64,000 nucleotides of DNA from Candidatus Gastranaerophilales bacterium (GCA_944323925.1 CALUUI010000002.1:124001-188000); one strand, 5' to 3'; shown: positions 35,103 through 44,775, counted from the stretch's first letter. A program made the numbers and translations. The notes: generated by a model from the letters alone, not told the origin.

Positions 35103-36056
35103 TTATTCTGTTGCTTGATAAAGTGAACATTTTACATAATGTGTGCTTGAAATTCTCATTAAATCAGGATTTTTATTACAGCGATTTATTTGGCATCTTG
35201 TACATCTGGGCAGGAAAGAACACCCGTCAGTATTTTTAAATTCAGCTTCTTTATTTGTTATAGGCGGCTTTTCTTTCCCAAATGCAGGAATAGAGTCTAA
35301 AAGAGTTCTTGTATATGGATGTTTGGGGTCGTTGAAAATATCTTCGGTGGTGCCAACCTCTTCTAATTCCCCTAAATACATTACTCCAACCATATCAGAT
35401 AGGTAATTTATTACCCTTAAGTCGTGTGAAATAAAAATTATTGTAAGATTGTATTTACGTTTTAAGCTATCCAAAAGATTAAGAATTTGCGCCTGAATAC
35501 TTGCATCTAAGGCACTTACAGGCTCATCCGCAATTATTAATTCCGGCTCTGATACTAACGCTCTTGCTATTGCTATTCTTTGTCTTTGACCACCGGAAAA
35601 CTCGTGGGGGTAGTTCTCTAATATACTCGGGCTTAAGCCCACATCTTTAATGATTTTTTCAATGCGGTTACGTTTTTCTATTTTACTAAGGTTTGTGTTT
35701 ATATCAAGAGGCTCTTTTAGTGTGTCATATATTTTCATCTTGGGGTTTAAGCTATGATAAGGGTTTTGAAATACCATTTGTACAGATTTAGTAAACTCCT
35801 TCTTCTCAGCTTTAGAAAGATTATAAATATTCTTGCCCTTATATAAAATCTCCCCTTCTGCCGGTTTTATCAATCTCATTATACTTTTTGCAAGAGTAGA
35901 TTTTCCACAACCAGATTCTCCTGCAATTGCAAATACTTCTCCTCGTTTTATATCCAAACTAACATTTTTTACCGCACGAACAATCTCTCCGGTAGATTTT
36001 CCTGCCGGAGTATAATTGACGGATATATTTTTAATCTCCAGTATGTTTTCTGTCAT
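35103..36056 (-). CDS. Oligopeptide/dipeptide ABC transporter ATP-binding protein
   Basis: The 317-residue ATPase has Walker A GESGCGKST, Q-loop VFQNPYHSLNP, signature FSGGQRQRIAIARAL, Walker B ELIIADEPVSALD and switch His. The C-terminal oligo_HPY extension carries the Cys-rich PRCTRCQINRCNKNP, which is usual in DppF/OppF and may bind an iron-sulfur cluster. No permease or binding protein is adjacent, so its partners are encoded elsewhere. No Shine-Dalgarno sequence is seen. Confidence 0.93.
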   Translation of the reverse strand: MTENILEIKNISVNYTPAGKSTGEIVRAVKNVSLDIKRGEVFAIAGESGCGKSTLAKSIMRLIKPAEGEILYKGKNIYNLSKAEKKEFTKSVQMVFQNPYHSLNPKMKIYDTLKEPLDINTNLSKIEKRNRIEKIIKDVGLSPSILENYPHEFSGGQRQRIAIARALVSEPELIIADEPVSALDASIQAQILNLLDSLKRKYNLTIIFISHDLRVINYLSDMVGVMYLGELEEVGTTEDIFNDPKHPYTRTLLDSIPAFGKEKPPITNKEAEFKNTDGCSFLPRCTRCQINRCNKNPDLMRISSTHYVKCSLYQATE

Positions 36057-36114
36057 AGCAATATGATTTCATATTTTGAAAACAAATACAAGACCAAAAA
36101 GATTAATTCATAGA

Positions 36115-36444
36115 TTATAGTTGATATGAGAAACTTCTTTGAATTTGGTTGCCCGCTGCTCCATTTAATGATTGAAGCTCAGTGTTAACCATATTGAGTT
36201 TGTTTTGATATTCCTGCATTCGCATATCAATCTTCTTTTCCATCAATTCCAGTTTTTCACGCCTTGCCTTAAGCCGTTTTACAACCGGACTGTTATCATC
36301 TAAATCTTGTCCGGCGTCAATGTAATCAGTTACGGAGCTTGCCAGTTCCATTTTGGCTTCAGCTAAGTCAGAAATGAACGCTTCTAAATCGTGCTGCCTT
36401 GCTATCAGCATTTGCGTCCTGAAAATAGTCGATACTACACCCAT
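36115..36444 (-). CDS. Small coiled-coil protein of unknown function
   Basis: The 109-residue protein starts MGVVSTIFRTQMLIARQHD. The rest is charged, heptad-like helix (LAEAKMELASSV, VKRLKARREKLELMEKKID, EYQNKLNMVNTELQSL). GGAAG lies eight bases before the ATG. The C-terminal helix resembles the end of the 535-residue protein at 37947, which also has an LELRLEQLDTERNTL-type helix. It is the last gene of a four-gene minus-strand set. No signal peptide is present. Confidence 0.6.
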   Translation of the reverse strand: MGVVSTIFRTQMLIARQHDLEAFISDLAEAKMELASSVTDYIDAGQDLDDNSPVVKRLKARREKLELMEKKIDMRMQEYQNKLNMVNTELQSLNGAAGNQIQRSFSYQL

Positions 36445-36457
36445 AACACACACTTCC

Positions 36458-36727
36458 TTATCTTAGTTGGTTCAGATTTCTTCCTTTCAAAAACGTGTGC
36501 TCGTTACTTTCTGCGATTAATGCTTCCATCTTACTGAGTTTGTGTTTGTTGTAATTAACTCTGTATTTTGCCATTTTTAGTTTTTGGCGGACTTGAAGCA
36601 TGTCCTTGAAGGAAGTAAACAGACTATTAAATAACATTAAGAACGGATTGTTCCTTGCGAAAAAATTCCGTGTGAAGTTCATAAAGTTTATTAATCGTCT
36701 GATTGTTGTCTTTAAAGTATCGTTCAT
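36458..36727 (-). CDS. Small basic helical protein of unknown function
   Basis: The 89-residue protein is rich in Lys, Arg, Asn and Phe (RRLINFMNFTRNFFARNNPF, then RQKLKMAKYRVNYNKHKLSK). AGGAAG lies nine bases before the ATG. No family is recognised. It precedes the coiled-coil gene by 13 nt, in a probable operon. Confidence 0.55.
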   Translation of the reverse strand: MNDTLKTTIRRLINFMNFTRNFFARNNPFLMLFNSLFTSFKDMLQVRQKLKMAKYRVNYNKHKLSKMEALIAESNEHTFLKGRNLNQLR

Positions 36728-37055
36728 AACTGAATTCTTCCTACTTTAATAGACCTTCTACTATATTTAAAACATGTTTTGCAAAAAAATTGCTAATATG
36801 CTGGGTGTAGTTTAACATGTCTTAACATTGTTGTAGTCTATTTCATCGCCGGTAATACTGCGGAACGAAATGGGTGTATTCGTATCCTTTTCTATTATCG
36901 TCATATTTGTCGAAAACTTTAGCGGGTTTTGTTTTTTTTCTCTAAGATTGTTACAAAAATTAACTAAAGTTTGCCCAAACGTAATAAATACGTTATTACA
37001 AAAAATATGATGAAACATTATTCTTAAAAAAGTTCTTATAAACATAATAAAAGTA
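36728..37055. other. Gene-free AT-rich stretch
   Basis: A 95-codon reading frame on the minus strand (36812-37099) overlaps the end of the upstream gene, lacks a Shine-Dalgarno sequence and reads as low-complexity Ile/Phe/Asn, so I reject it. I see no RNA fold or clear terminator here. Confidence 0.5.
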
Positions 37056-37907
37056 TTAAGAAATATTTTGTACTTCTTGGCTATTACCCTCAATATCATC
37101 TTTCAACATTTTTCTAACAATATCAGATTGAGTATCGAGCATTTTACAAACCGTTTCGATATTAGTAACCTTTTGAGAAAGAATAGTATCAGCATTAGTA
37201 AGAACGTTGCTTGCAACACTTTGCACAGCAGAAATAGCCGCCGATCCTGTACCGGATAATAAGTTCCCGCAAAGAATAGCCGGAAGTCCCCATTCTCCCA
37301 TATAAGGAGCCATTGACTGAAGAATTCCGCCCCAGCCGGAAATAATACCGCCTAATTGTGTAACAAACGTTTGTCCCACGCCATAGCCTGAGGCTAAACC
37401 TGCTCCATAGCCGGCAGTTGAGGCAATATCTGCAATACTGCCAATACTTGAAGCATAACCTGTAGCATATCCGTCATAAGAACCGACCCCACTAATCAAA
37501 CCTACTGATGCTGCACCGCCTGTTGGACTTCCGCTTAAACCGGAATAAACAGATGCTGCTCCACTCGGGAAACCGGAATAATTATATAACGAATTAAGGC
37601 CAAAAGAACTGTATTGAGCGCTTGCGGAACCATTTGCACCAGTGTATGGTGACCAGTATGAAGTTCCGGGAATATTCATTGTATCTGTTCCGCCTAAAGT
37701 GGTCATAAACGCTGATGGTGAAAATAAGCTGGCTAGTTGGTATAAAAATCCGCCGGTTGCTCCAAAACCGCTACCTGTAGCAGTACTACCTGATACCGTT
37801 AAGTCTCTTAAACGGTCATAGGTTTCATACATCAACGCTTTAGCGTTACTTGATGCTGCGCCGTATCTGTTTGCTATTACTAGGTATCCATCATTTTTAT
37901 ATGCCAT
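37056..37907 (-). CDS. Gly/Ala/Ser/Tyr-rich unknown protein
   Basis: The 283-residue protein starts MAYKNDGYLVIANRYGAASS, then a helix (ALMYETYDRLRDL). A long central region (about 45-200) is low complexity, rich in Gly, Ser, Ala, Tyr (GASVGLISGVGSYDGYATGY-like), and a helical C-terminus carries VTNIETVCKMLDTQSDIVRKML. GAGGA lies five bases upstream of the ATG. No signal peptide is present. The gene follows the 535-residue protein by 39 nt. A secreted structural protein is one possibility; the function is unknown. Confidence 0.6.
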   Translation of the reverse strand: MAYKNDGYLVIANRYGAASSNAKALMYETYDRLRDLTVSGSTATGSGFGATGGFLYQLASLFSPSAFMTTLGGTDTMNIPGTSYWSPYTGANGSASAQYSSFGLNSLYNYSGFPSGAASVYSGLSGSPTGGAASVGLISGVGSYDGYATGYASSIGSIADIASTAGYGAGLASGYGVGQTFVTQLGGIISGWGGILQSMAPYMGEWGLPAILCGNLLSGTGSAAISAVQSVASNVLTNADTILSQKVTNIETVCKMLDTQSDIVRKMLKDDIEGNSQEVQNIS

Positions 37908-37946
37908 ATTATCCTCTTTTTAATGATTTTTATTAAAAAGTCAAGA

Positions 37947-39554
37947 CTAGTCACCAAATGTCTTGTATGTTCTTTCAATGTTATCGCTAAGAACTTTTTG
38001 TACTGCTTCCATTTCTGTGCTTAGTGTATTTCGCTCGGTATCTAATTGTTCCAGTCTTAATTCAAGTGTTCTGTCTTGTTGCTGAATTATAGATGTTTTT
38101 GCGTTGATATCGGAAATAGTCTTTTGATAAACAGCTGTATCATAATAATACTGGTTCATTGCGTCGTTATATGCTGTTTCATCTGTTACTGTTTCTGCAT
38201 TAAGAGTGTATTTTACAGAATCATTTTCAAGTCTTATCGACGTAAATCTTCCGCTGGAATCGGTTTCTAATAGTGCTTTCTCTGTAGTTTCAACTTTGGT
38301 TTTGACATAAGAAGCACTGTAATATGGAAGAGAATATTGTCGGTCTATTCCATTATTTGAATCTGAATCATCTACAGATGCGTATGATGCATATAAATCA
38401 GCGTATGTGGTGTAATAGGTTGTCCCATATAGTTCAAATGCGAACACTCCGCCTTTGTAATTTCCGTTTGCATCAAAACAGTCAGCTAAGTTTGAATCAA
38501 TACCTTCTTGTGCTAAATCGTAGATTACTTGTTGTAATTCAGCAAGTTGATCTTCTGTCATCTGACCGACAGGAATCTCTGTAAGCTCACAGTTTCCTAT
38601 GTATGATGGGCGAGTCATACCATCATATGCATTTAGAAGTGTTTCATAATCATTGTATGCACTTGTTACATCTGTATCGTAAAAATTCTTGGCTGCAGCT
38701 TTTGCATCATTATACTTTTGTAACGCTGTATCATAATCAGAAATTGCCTGTAGGGTATCTGGATCCCCAAGATCAATAGAATAGCCTGTTAAATTTTTTG
38801 CTGCTCCGGTTGAATATTTTTCCATATTCGTTTTGGATAAGTAATGAGTTGTACCATCATTATCCTGATAACTATAATATTCATCATCTTCACTTAAAGC
38901 ACCAGCTTTTATAAGTGCTTCTATATCTGCATTTGAATCTGTAGGCGTTAAATTGTACTGTGCTCCGGTATTATCGGTTACTGTGTAAGTATCTGTTATT
39001 GGGTCATACTGTAAACCGGTTTCGGTTGTCTTACCTACATTGTTTAAAAGCCCTACTTGTGCGGATTCTACATCTTTTATTAATGCATTCGCATCTGATT
39101 CCATTTTTTCATATTCGGCTAACTTACTTTCATATACTGCATAACTTTGGTAAATCCCTTGTTGATATGCTTCATATGCTTCCGGTGGGAGTATGTCCTC
39201 TAAACTCGAAAATTGTACTTGTGGATCTGATAGATGCTTCATCGAACCGGTATATCTATCTACGGTATAGGAGTGCGTTACTACATAATTGTATTCACTG
39301 TCAGGTGTGCCTATTTGATAATAGTTATCAATAGTTTGGTCATATGATCCATCTGAAAATGTATATTGTACTGTAGTATAATCTGTTGATGAAGGTACTG
39401 TTGGTACTTCCATTACTAACATTTGATTGAATAAATTCGCACTTTCATTTGCGAGTATAGTACGCTGTTGGTTTATTTGCTGTCCTTCATATTCGCAGTT
39501 TGACATTCTTGCGGATAATTGAAGGTATCTGGCTTGTGATGCTGCCATGCCCAT
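37947..39554 (-). CDS. MGMAASQAR-type protein, 535 residues, unknown function
   Basis: The N-terminus MGMAASQARYLQLSARMSNC leads into a long helix ending ANESANLFNQMLVME, a form I recall as common in gut Gastranaerophilales and some other uncultured gut bacteria. The middle is Tyr/Asp/Thr-rich with beta-prone segments (YTTVQYTFSDGSYDQ, YNYVVTHSYTVDR), and the last 60 residues are a coiled coil. There is no signal peptide. The helix-variable-helix plan resembles flagellin/hook-type or type III secreted rods in outline only. AGGAG precedes the ATG. It heads a four-gene set down to 36115. Confidence 0.7.
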   Translation of the reverse strand: MGMAASQARYLQLSARMSNCEYEGQQINQQRTILANESANLFNQMLVMEVPTVPSSTDYTTVQYTFSDGSYDQTIDNYYQIGTPDSEYNYVVTHSYTVDRYTGSMKHLSDPQVQFSSLEDILPPEAYEAYQQGIYQSYAVYESKLAEYEKMESDANALIKDVESAQVGLLNNVGKTTETGLQYDPITDTYTVTDNTGAQYNLTPTDSNADIEALIKAGALSEDDEYYSYQDNDGTTHYLSKTNMEKYSTGAAKNLTGYSIDLGDPDTLQAISDYDTALQKYNDAKAAAKNFYDTDVTSAYNDYETLLNAYDGMTRPSYIGNCELTEIPVGQMTEDQLAELQQVIYDLAQEGIDSNLADCFDANGNYKGGVFAFELYGTTYYTTYADLYASYASVDDSDSNNGIDRQYSLPYYSASYVKTKVETTEKALLETDSSGRFTSIRLENDSVKYTLNAETVTDETAYNDAMNQYYYDTAVYQKTISDINAKTSIIQQQDRTLELRLEQLDTERNTLSTEMEAVQKVLSDNIERTYKTFGD

Positions 39555-39795
39555 ATGACTTTCTCCTATTTTGATTGTTGATTGAGTTTATCTGTTAGCT
39601 TAGATTTAATAATTTTTTTTTTAAAGTCAACAGTATACTAATATTATATTGTATCTGAATTAGCTTTCACAATAATTTTATAAAAAAATCATACTTTAGT
39701 AGGGGAAATTTAATATGATTTGGTGAGGTTTTAACTTCGATTTATACGATGATTAGTTGATTTTATATATGAAAAATTTTGATAATATACACTGT

Positions 39796-40971
39796 ATGAA
39801 AAAGTTTTTTATAACAATTCTCCTTATGTTTATGGGGACAATATCGTATTCTTCTCCATATGATTCAATTTACATAAATCCATATAACTTACAAGAAATA
39901 GTTGCTAATTCATATATAAGAGGCGTAATAGCCCAAGGTGATGTCACAAGGTGGAATAAAAATTCTTTTCCTCTAAGTGTATACGTTCAAACAAACGGTG
40001 TTCCGGATTATTATGTGTCAGCGGTTAAGAAAGCGTATATGAGATGGCAGTCAGTTACCGGAGGGGCTGTTTCCTTTAAATTCGTTTCATCTCCGCAAAA
40101 TGCAGATATGAAATGTTATTTTACGTCTGATTTTGGAAACCTATCTGAAGATACTGTCGGATATCATCAATTTAAATATATGGATGATAAAATTGCTGAT
40201 TCTACTATAAAATTTCGTCTTGTAGATCAGAATGGTAAACAATTCCAAAATCAAGTACTGTATAATGTTGCATTGCATGAAATAGGTCACTCTCTTGGGC
40301 TAGCAGGTCATAGCTCTAAATCTGGTGATTTGATGTATCCGGTTTCTAAATCCAGAAATTATGATTTTTCTAAACGGGATTTAACTACTCTCAAACTCCT
40401 ATACTCAATGGTTCCGGATAATACAGATAAACCTATTTCAGCTTCTGAAAAATCAAAATTACTTACTAAGGCTCAAGTAGTAGGTGGGGAAGAAAGATTA
40501 AAACAAGATGCCCAAACTGCTGCCAGAATAAATACTAATATTACACCACAAGATCCGAGTTCAAGATATAGACTAGCTAAAGCATATCAAGAAAATAAAA
40601 ACTATTCTCAAGCTATTAAAGAATATAAAAATGTTATTTCAATGGTAGATTCTACTGATTTAAAAGTTAAGTTGTATGCCGAAATTACAAGTTGCTACAT
40701 TAGTCTTAAAAATTATACAGCAGCACAAAATTGTGCTAACTATACTTACAAAAAATACCCTTCAAGACTTTCTATAGTACTTTTGCCTACTGTCCAGTAT
40801 GCAAAAGGTGCCAAAACCGATGCTGTTGTCCGACTTTGCCAGATAGTTGCAAAAGATAGAGATAATGAATATGCAGTTACTTTTTTAAAACAAATTTACA
40901 ATCAAGAAAAAAATAATACAAAACTAAAATTATCAATTATAAAAGCATTAAAAGAACAAAATCTTATATAA
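39796..40971 (+). CDS. Secreted matrixin-like zinc metallopeptidase with TPR repeats
   Basis: The 391-residue protein has a signal peptide (MKKFFITILLMFMGTISYSS). The catalytic domain (about 45-190) has HEIGHSLGLAGHS near 161 and a Met-turn DLMYP, with the same HExxHxxGxxGH spacing as the paralogue at 4767. Its C-terminal 170 residues are TPR-like (DPSSRYRLAKAYQENKNYSQ). This copy lacks the N-terminal membrane anchor of its paralogue and is about 100 residues shorter. In-frame starts at 39757 and 39769 would add up to 13 residues; none has a Shine-Dalgarno sequence, and the signal peptide favours 39796. Confidence 0.82.
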   Translation: MKKFFITILLMFMGTISYSSPYDSIYINPYNLQEIVANSYIRGVIAQGDVTRWNKNSFPLSVYVQTNGVPDYYVSAVKKAYMRWQSVTGGAVSFKFVSSPQNADMKCYFTSDFGNLSEDTVGYHQFKYMDDKIADSTIKFRLVDQNGKQFQNQVLYNVALHEIGHSLGLAGHSSKSGDLMYPVSKSRNYDFSKRDLTTLKLLYSMVPDNTDKPISASEKSKLLTKAQVVGGEERLKQDAQTAARINTNITPQDPSSRYRLAKAYQENKNYSQAIKEYKNVISMVDSTDLKVKLYAEITSCYISLKNYTAAQNCANYTYKKYPSRLSIVLLPTVQYAKGAKTDAVVRLCQIVAKDRDNEYAVTFLKQIYNQEKNNTKLKLSIIKALKEQNLI

Positions 40972-40973
40972 AA

Positions 40974-41001
40974 AATCACCTACATAGTGGATTTTTTTAA
41001 T
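40974..41001 (+). terminator. Weak terminator after the metallopeptidase
   Basis: AAAAATCAC pairs imperfectly with GTGGATTTTT, which ends in seven T residues just after the stop codon. Confidence 0.45.
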
Positions 41002-41067
41002 ACAGGTTGCCAAGGTTAGTATTTTATGTTACAGTGGGTGTGTGTAACTAAAGGGTAGTGAGGTCAA

Positions 41068-41619
41068 ATGAAAGGTTCAACTCTCAGACGTTCTAATCTA
41101 ACCAGAGAAAAAATGGATATGATGCGTTCGCTTAGAAATTATAGCGTTAAGCATCAAGATAGTGATTTTTATAGAGAACAAAGCAAAGAACGAGAATTAG
41201 ATGTTCTTTGGCAGAACTTTAGAGTCTCTCACAAGCCTGTAGACAAGTCCCCTCAAGTTTATTTTGTATTAGGGCTTGTTGTTGGTGCGGTTATTACTCT
41301 TATTATGACAACTATGGTATCTATTCTTATCAATTGTACTGCTCCTAGAGAGGCTAAAATTCAAACGCCTAAAGCTGTTACACAAGATGCAAAGTTTGCT
41401 TTTATTCCGGCTGACTCTGCTGCTGTTGTTGAAACTTCTGCTGTTCCGGCAGCTCAAACTTATACTGTTAAATCCGGCGATACTCTGGAAAGTATTATTG
41501 TTAGGTTTTATGGCAGTTTTGATATGAAGAAAGTTGAATTGATTAAAGAAGCTAATAAGATGGCTAATCCTAATGCGCTTTCTATCGGACAAAAACTTAT
41601 TATTCCGATGATTAAGTAG
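41068..41619 (+). CDS. LysM-domain membrane protein
   Basis: The 183-residue protein has a basic, charged N-terminus, one membrane helix (about 70-92: VLGLVVGAVITLIMTTMVS) and a C-terminal LysM domain (YTVKSGDTLESIIVRFYG to IGQKLIIP). LysM binds peptidoglycan, so it likely tethers the inner membrane to the cell wall. An Ala/Pro/Val-rich linker lies between. GTGAGG precedes the start. It lies between the metallopeptidase and glyA and is probably independent. Confidence 0.85.
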   Translation: MKGSTLRRSNLTREKMDMMRSLRNYSVKHQDSDFYREQSKERELDVLWQNFRVSHKPVDKSPQVYFVLGLVVGAVITLIMTTMVSILINCTAPREAKIQTPKAVTQDAKFAFIPADSAAVVETSAVPAAQTYTVKSGDTLESIIVRFYGSFDMKKVELIKEANKMANPNALSIGQKLIIPMIK

Positions 41620-41647
41620 TTATAAAATTTTACCTTTATGTTACAAA

Positions 41648-41676
41648 TTGCAAGCTCTTGTTTTTTATCCTATAAT
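41648..41676 (+). promoter_or_regulatory. Promoter of glyA
   Basis: TTGCAA (41648-41653) and TATAAT (41671-41676) with 17 nt between them lie 25 nt before the glyA ATG, which has GGGAGG upstream. Confidence 0.7.
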
Positions 41677-41701
41677 TGACTAAAGATTATGGGAGGAATT
41701 T

Positions 41702-42940
41702 ATGGACTTGGAGAATTTAAGAAAAACAGATTCAGCTGTCGCAAATTATATAGATTTGGAATTAAAACGTCAGCAAACAACTATTGAACTTATTGCAAGT
41801 GAAAACTTTACCTCCAAGGCTGTAATGGAAGCGTGTGGTTCTGTTTTAACAAATAAGTATGCCGAAGGTAAACCATATAAAAGATTTTATAATGGCTGTG
41901 GAAATGTCGATAAGATAGAGGAATTGGCACAGGAGAGAGCCAAAAAACTTTTTGGTATGGCGCATGCTAATGTTCAGCCGCACAGTGGTGCTCAAGCTAA
42001 TATGGCAGTATTCATGTACCTTTTGAAGCCGGGTGATACGGTTTTAGGTATGGATTTATCTAATGGCGGACATTTAAGTCATGGTTCACCGGTTAATTTT
42101 TCGGGAATATATTTTAATGTGAAAAGTTATGGTGTAAATGATAATGGTGAAATAGATTATGATGATGTTTTAGCAAAAGCAAAAGAGTATCAACCTAAAC
42201 TTATCATTTGCGGTGCAAGTAATTATTCAAAAATAATAGATTTTAAACGATTTAGAGAAATAGCTGACGAAGTAGGAGCTTATCTTTTGGCAGATATTGC
42301 TCATATTGCAGGGTTAGTAGCCGGTGGTGTTCATCCATCCCCTGCCGGTTATGCTCAGTTTGTTACCACAACTACTCATAAAACACTAAGAGGACCAAGA
42401 GGTGGTATTATAATGTGTGATGAGGAACATGCTCAAGGAATTGATAAAGCTGTTTTCCCTGGCATGCAAGGCGGACCTCTTGAACATATTATTGCTGGTA
42501 AAGCCGTTGCATTATTAGAAGCATCTTCTGACGAATTCAAGGAATATGCAAGACAGATTGTTAAGAATGCAAAAGCATTGGCTCAAGGCTTACTTGATAA
42601 TGGCATGAATATTGTTGGTGGAATGACTGAAAACCATCTTATGACTTTAGACTTAAGAGGTACAGGCAAGACCGGTAAGGATATGGCAAATGTTCTTGAA
42701 TTAGTTGGAATTACCGCTAATAAAAATACTGTTCCAAATGATCCGCAAAGCCCATTTGTTACCAGTGGTATCAGACTTGGGGCTGCTGCAGTTACTACTA
42801 GAGGGTTTAAGGAAGAAGACATGAAAGAGATTGCTTTCATTATTGCTAATGCGATTAAGTATTCTGATGATGAAACTGTGTTGAAGTCTTTGAAACAAAA
42901 ATCGCTTGCTTTATGTGAAAAGCATCCGCTTTATAATTAA
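41702..42940 (+). CDS. glyA: Serine hydroxymethyltransferase
   Basis: The 412-residue PLP enzyme interconverts serine and glycine, feeding one-carbon units to tetrahydrofolate. Clear features are [44 protein letters not shown] and the PLP-lysine motif [15 protein letters not shown] WecA/MraY-type gene follows immediately, so the two may be co-transcribed. Confidence 0.98.
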   Translation: MDLENLRKTDSAVANYIDLELKRQQTTIELIASENFTSKAVMEACGSVLTNKYAEGKPYKRFYNGCGNVDKIEELAQERAKKLFGMAHANVQPHSGAQANMAVFMYLLKPGDTVLGMDLSNGGHLSHGSPVNFSGIYFNVKSYGVNDNGEIDYDDVLAKAKEYQPKLIICGASNYSKIIDFKRFREIADEVGAYLLADIAHIAGLVAGGVHPSPAGYAQFVTTTTHKTLRGPRGGIIMCDEEHAQGIDKAVFPGMQGGPLEHIIAGKAVALLEASSDEFKEYARQIVKNAKALAQGLLDNGMNIVGGMTENHLMTLDLRGTGKTGKDMANVLELVGITANKNTVPNDPQSPFVTSGIRLGAAAVTTRGFKEEDMKEIAFIIANAIKYSDDETVLKSLKQKSLALCEKHPLYN

Positions 42941-42958
42941 TAGAAAGAGGAAAATAAA

Positions 42959-44008
42959 ATTATTATAAAATTATCTCAGGCTCATATTATAGGTGCAATA
43001 ATTTCTTATATATTAGGTGTTTTGATACTACCTTTTGTAATAGATTTTTCTAAAAAGGAAGGTCTTGTTGATACTCCTAATGAACGCAAAATTCATAAAA
43101 TCCCAATATCTAGGCTTGGTGGTATTGCTATCTGGCTTAGTACTATGGCAACTTTCTTGTTCCTTGTTATTTTAAGTTATTATCCTTATGGTAGCTTACT
43201 TTCTGGGATTTTACTGGGAGGAACCCTTATGTTCCTTTTGGGGCTTGTTGATGATATTTATAACCTTCCTGCTAAGTTTAAACTTGTTATTCAAATTCTT
43301 GTAGCAACTTTAGTTTATCTGTTAGGTGTGAAAATTGATATTGTACCAAATGGTGTTATACCATTTTCTTTGGAATCGTTTTCTTATCCGATAACAGTTC
43401 TATGGATTGTTGGTATTAGTAATGCAATTAATTTTATTGATGGTGTTGATGGTCTTGCCGGGTCTGTTATAACCGTTAATTCAATAACTTTGGCATTAAT
43501 AGCTTTGGCTGTTTCTCCTGGATATCCCATCAGTGCCTTAATTGCCTTCATTCTTGCCGGTTCTGTACTTGCTTTTCTTACTTATAATTTTAACCCTGCA
43601 AGAATTTTTATGGGCGACTCTGGATCATTATTTTCCGGTTTCCTTCTTGCAGCCTTATCTATTACCGGTGTTATGAAAGGCGCTGCCTTAGCTATTTTGC
43701 TGCCGTTTATCGTGCTTGCTGTTCCTATTATTGATATAACTTTTGCTTCTCTTAGAAGAATTCTCAAAGGTAAATCCCCTTTTGTTGCTGACGCAGAGCA
43801 TATTCATCATAAATTATTAAAAGCTGGATTTTCTCAAAAAAAGACAACCGCTATTATGACTTCTGTCGCTATTGTTGTTGGCGCAATCGCTACATACTTT
43901 GCAGGCTCAATTAAACATTATATTATCTATGTCATTGCTTTAGTCTTAATTATGTTCTGCTTGAGCCTAATTAATGTTTTCAGGAATAAAAAAACATCGG
44001 AAAATTAA
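42959..44008 (+). CDS. WecA/TagO/MraY-type polyprenyl-phosphate sugar-1-phosphate transferase
   Basis: The multispanning protein transfers a sugar-1-phosphate, probably GlcNAc, to undecaprenyl phosphate for surface polysaccharide synthesis. Motifs are GLVDTPNERKIHKIPISRLGG, LGLVDDIYNLPAK, NAINFIDGVDGLAG and NPARIFMGDSGSLFSG, plus HHKLLKAGFSQKK. A start at TTG 43022 would remove the first membrane helix (IIGAIISYILGVLILPFVID). The frame is open upstream to an ATT at 42959, eight bases after AAAGAGG, with no ATG, GTG or TTG between. I therefore propose an ATT start (349 residues). The stop shares TTAA with the convergent repressor. Confidence 0.88.
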   Translation: MIIKLSQAHIIGAIISYILGVLILPFVIDFSKKEGLVDTPNERKIHKIPISRLGGIAIWLSTMATFLFLVILSYYPYGSLLSGILLGGTLMFLLGLVDDIYNLPAKFKLVIQILVATLVYLLGVKIDIVPNGVIPFSLESFSYPITVLWIVGISNAINFIDGVDGLAGSVITVNSITLALIALAVSPGYPISALIAFILAGSVLAFLTYNFNPARIFMGDSGSLFSGFLLAALSITGVMKGAALAILLPFIVLAVPIIDITFASLRRILKGKSPFVADAEHIHHKLLKAGFSQKKTTAIMTSVAIVVGAIATYFAGSIKHYIIYVIALVLIMFCLSLINVFRNKKTSEN

Positions 44009-44616
44009 ACACTTCTTATTATTCCGACTACTTCTCCTATTACGTTTACATCGTTTAGGTCTTCATCTCGAATTACTCTTGTTCGGTAGTCTGAATTGTC
44101 GGATTTTACTATTAGTTCATCAATGTTCTTTGAGAGCCTTTTTACAAAAAACTCATTTTTATAACAAAATACATATATTCTGTCATCATTTATTTGTTCA
44201 TTTCCGCTTTTATGCTCAATTATTAGTTTATCTCCGGTATTTATAAACGGTGACATACTGTTTCCGGATGCGTTTATCAGTGAATATTGCTTATTAGATG
44301 AAAAATTGCTTATAAATAATTTTGAAATACTTATAGGTATCTTATCCTCTGAAAATATTATATTCCCATCTCCACAACTCGCAAATACATCCTGATAATA
44401 AAACATTTGGATTGAATCACTGCCATTATTTCCTAGCAAGTCAATTTTAAATTTATCTTCTATTTTTATAAGTTCTGCAACGGTTAGTTCACTATCTGTT
44501 TTTATCCTATTACTAATAGTTTGACGTGTTACACCTAAAATATCTGCAATCATTGATTGGTTGACCGGATATCCTGTTTTCTGGGTTATTAGTCCTGTTA
44601 AATCTTTAACTTTCAT
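44005..44616 (-). CDS. LexA/CI-like autocleavable repressor (S24 family)
   Basis: The 203-residue protein has an N-terminal helix-turn-helix (MIADILGVTRQTISNRIKTD) and a C-terminal S24 peptidase-like domain. The catalytic Ser lies in ASGNSMSP (about 120), the Lys in FFVKRL (about 159), and a Cys-Gly cleavage candidate in FASCGDG (81-82). Such proteins self-cleave when RecA filaments form, so it is likely SOS-responsive. Sequence differs enough from LexA that a phage-type repressor is equally possible. GAGGAT precedes the ATG. An inverted operator lies just upstream, over the divergent promoter. Confidence 0.88.
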   Translation of the reverse strand: MKVKDLTGLITQKTGYPVNQSMIADILGVTRQTISNRIKTDSELTVAELIKIEDKFKIDLLGNNGSDSIQMFYYQDVFASCGDGNIIFSEDKIPISISKLFISNFSSNKQYSLINASGNSMSPFINTGDKLIIEHKSGNEQINDDRIYVFCYKNEFFVKRLSKNIDELIVKSDNSDYRTRVIRDEDLNDVNVIGEVVGIIRSV

Positions 44617-44637
44617 ATATCCTCAATAAATATATAC

Positions 44638-44666
44638 TTGACAAATGTCAAATAATATTTTACAAT
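44638..44666 (+). promoter_or_regulatory. Operator palindrome over a divergent promoter
   Basis: TTGACAAATGTCAA (44638-44651) is a perfect inverted repeat (TTGACA-AA-TGTCAA). Its left half serves as -35 of a plus-strand promoter with TACAAT (44661-44666) after 17 nt. The repressor gene starts 22 nt away on the other strand. The nine-base half-site reappears as ATTTGTCAA at 44738-44746. Repression of the plus-strand cassette by the S24 protein is the simplest reading. Confidence 0.65.
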
Positions 44667-44775
44667 ATGTATAACAATGTAAACCTTTACTTGATATTAT
44701 TGCATATACATGTTAAAAGGTCAATACATTTTTATATATTTGTCAACTATTTATTTAAGGAGGAGATTCGGTTTT

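Noticed and set aside
36812-37099. 95-codon minus-strand ORF
   Set aside because: It overlaps the end of the 283-residue gene, has no Shine-Dalgarno site and reads as low-complexity Ile/Phe/Asn.
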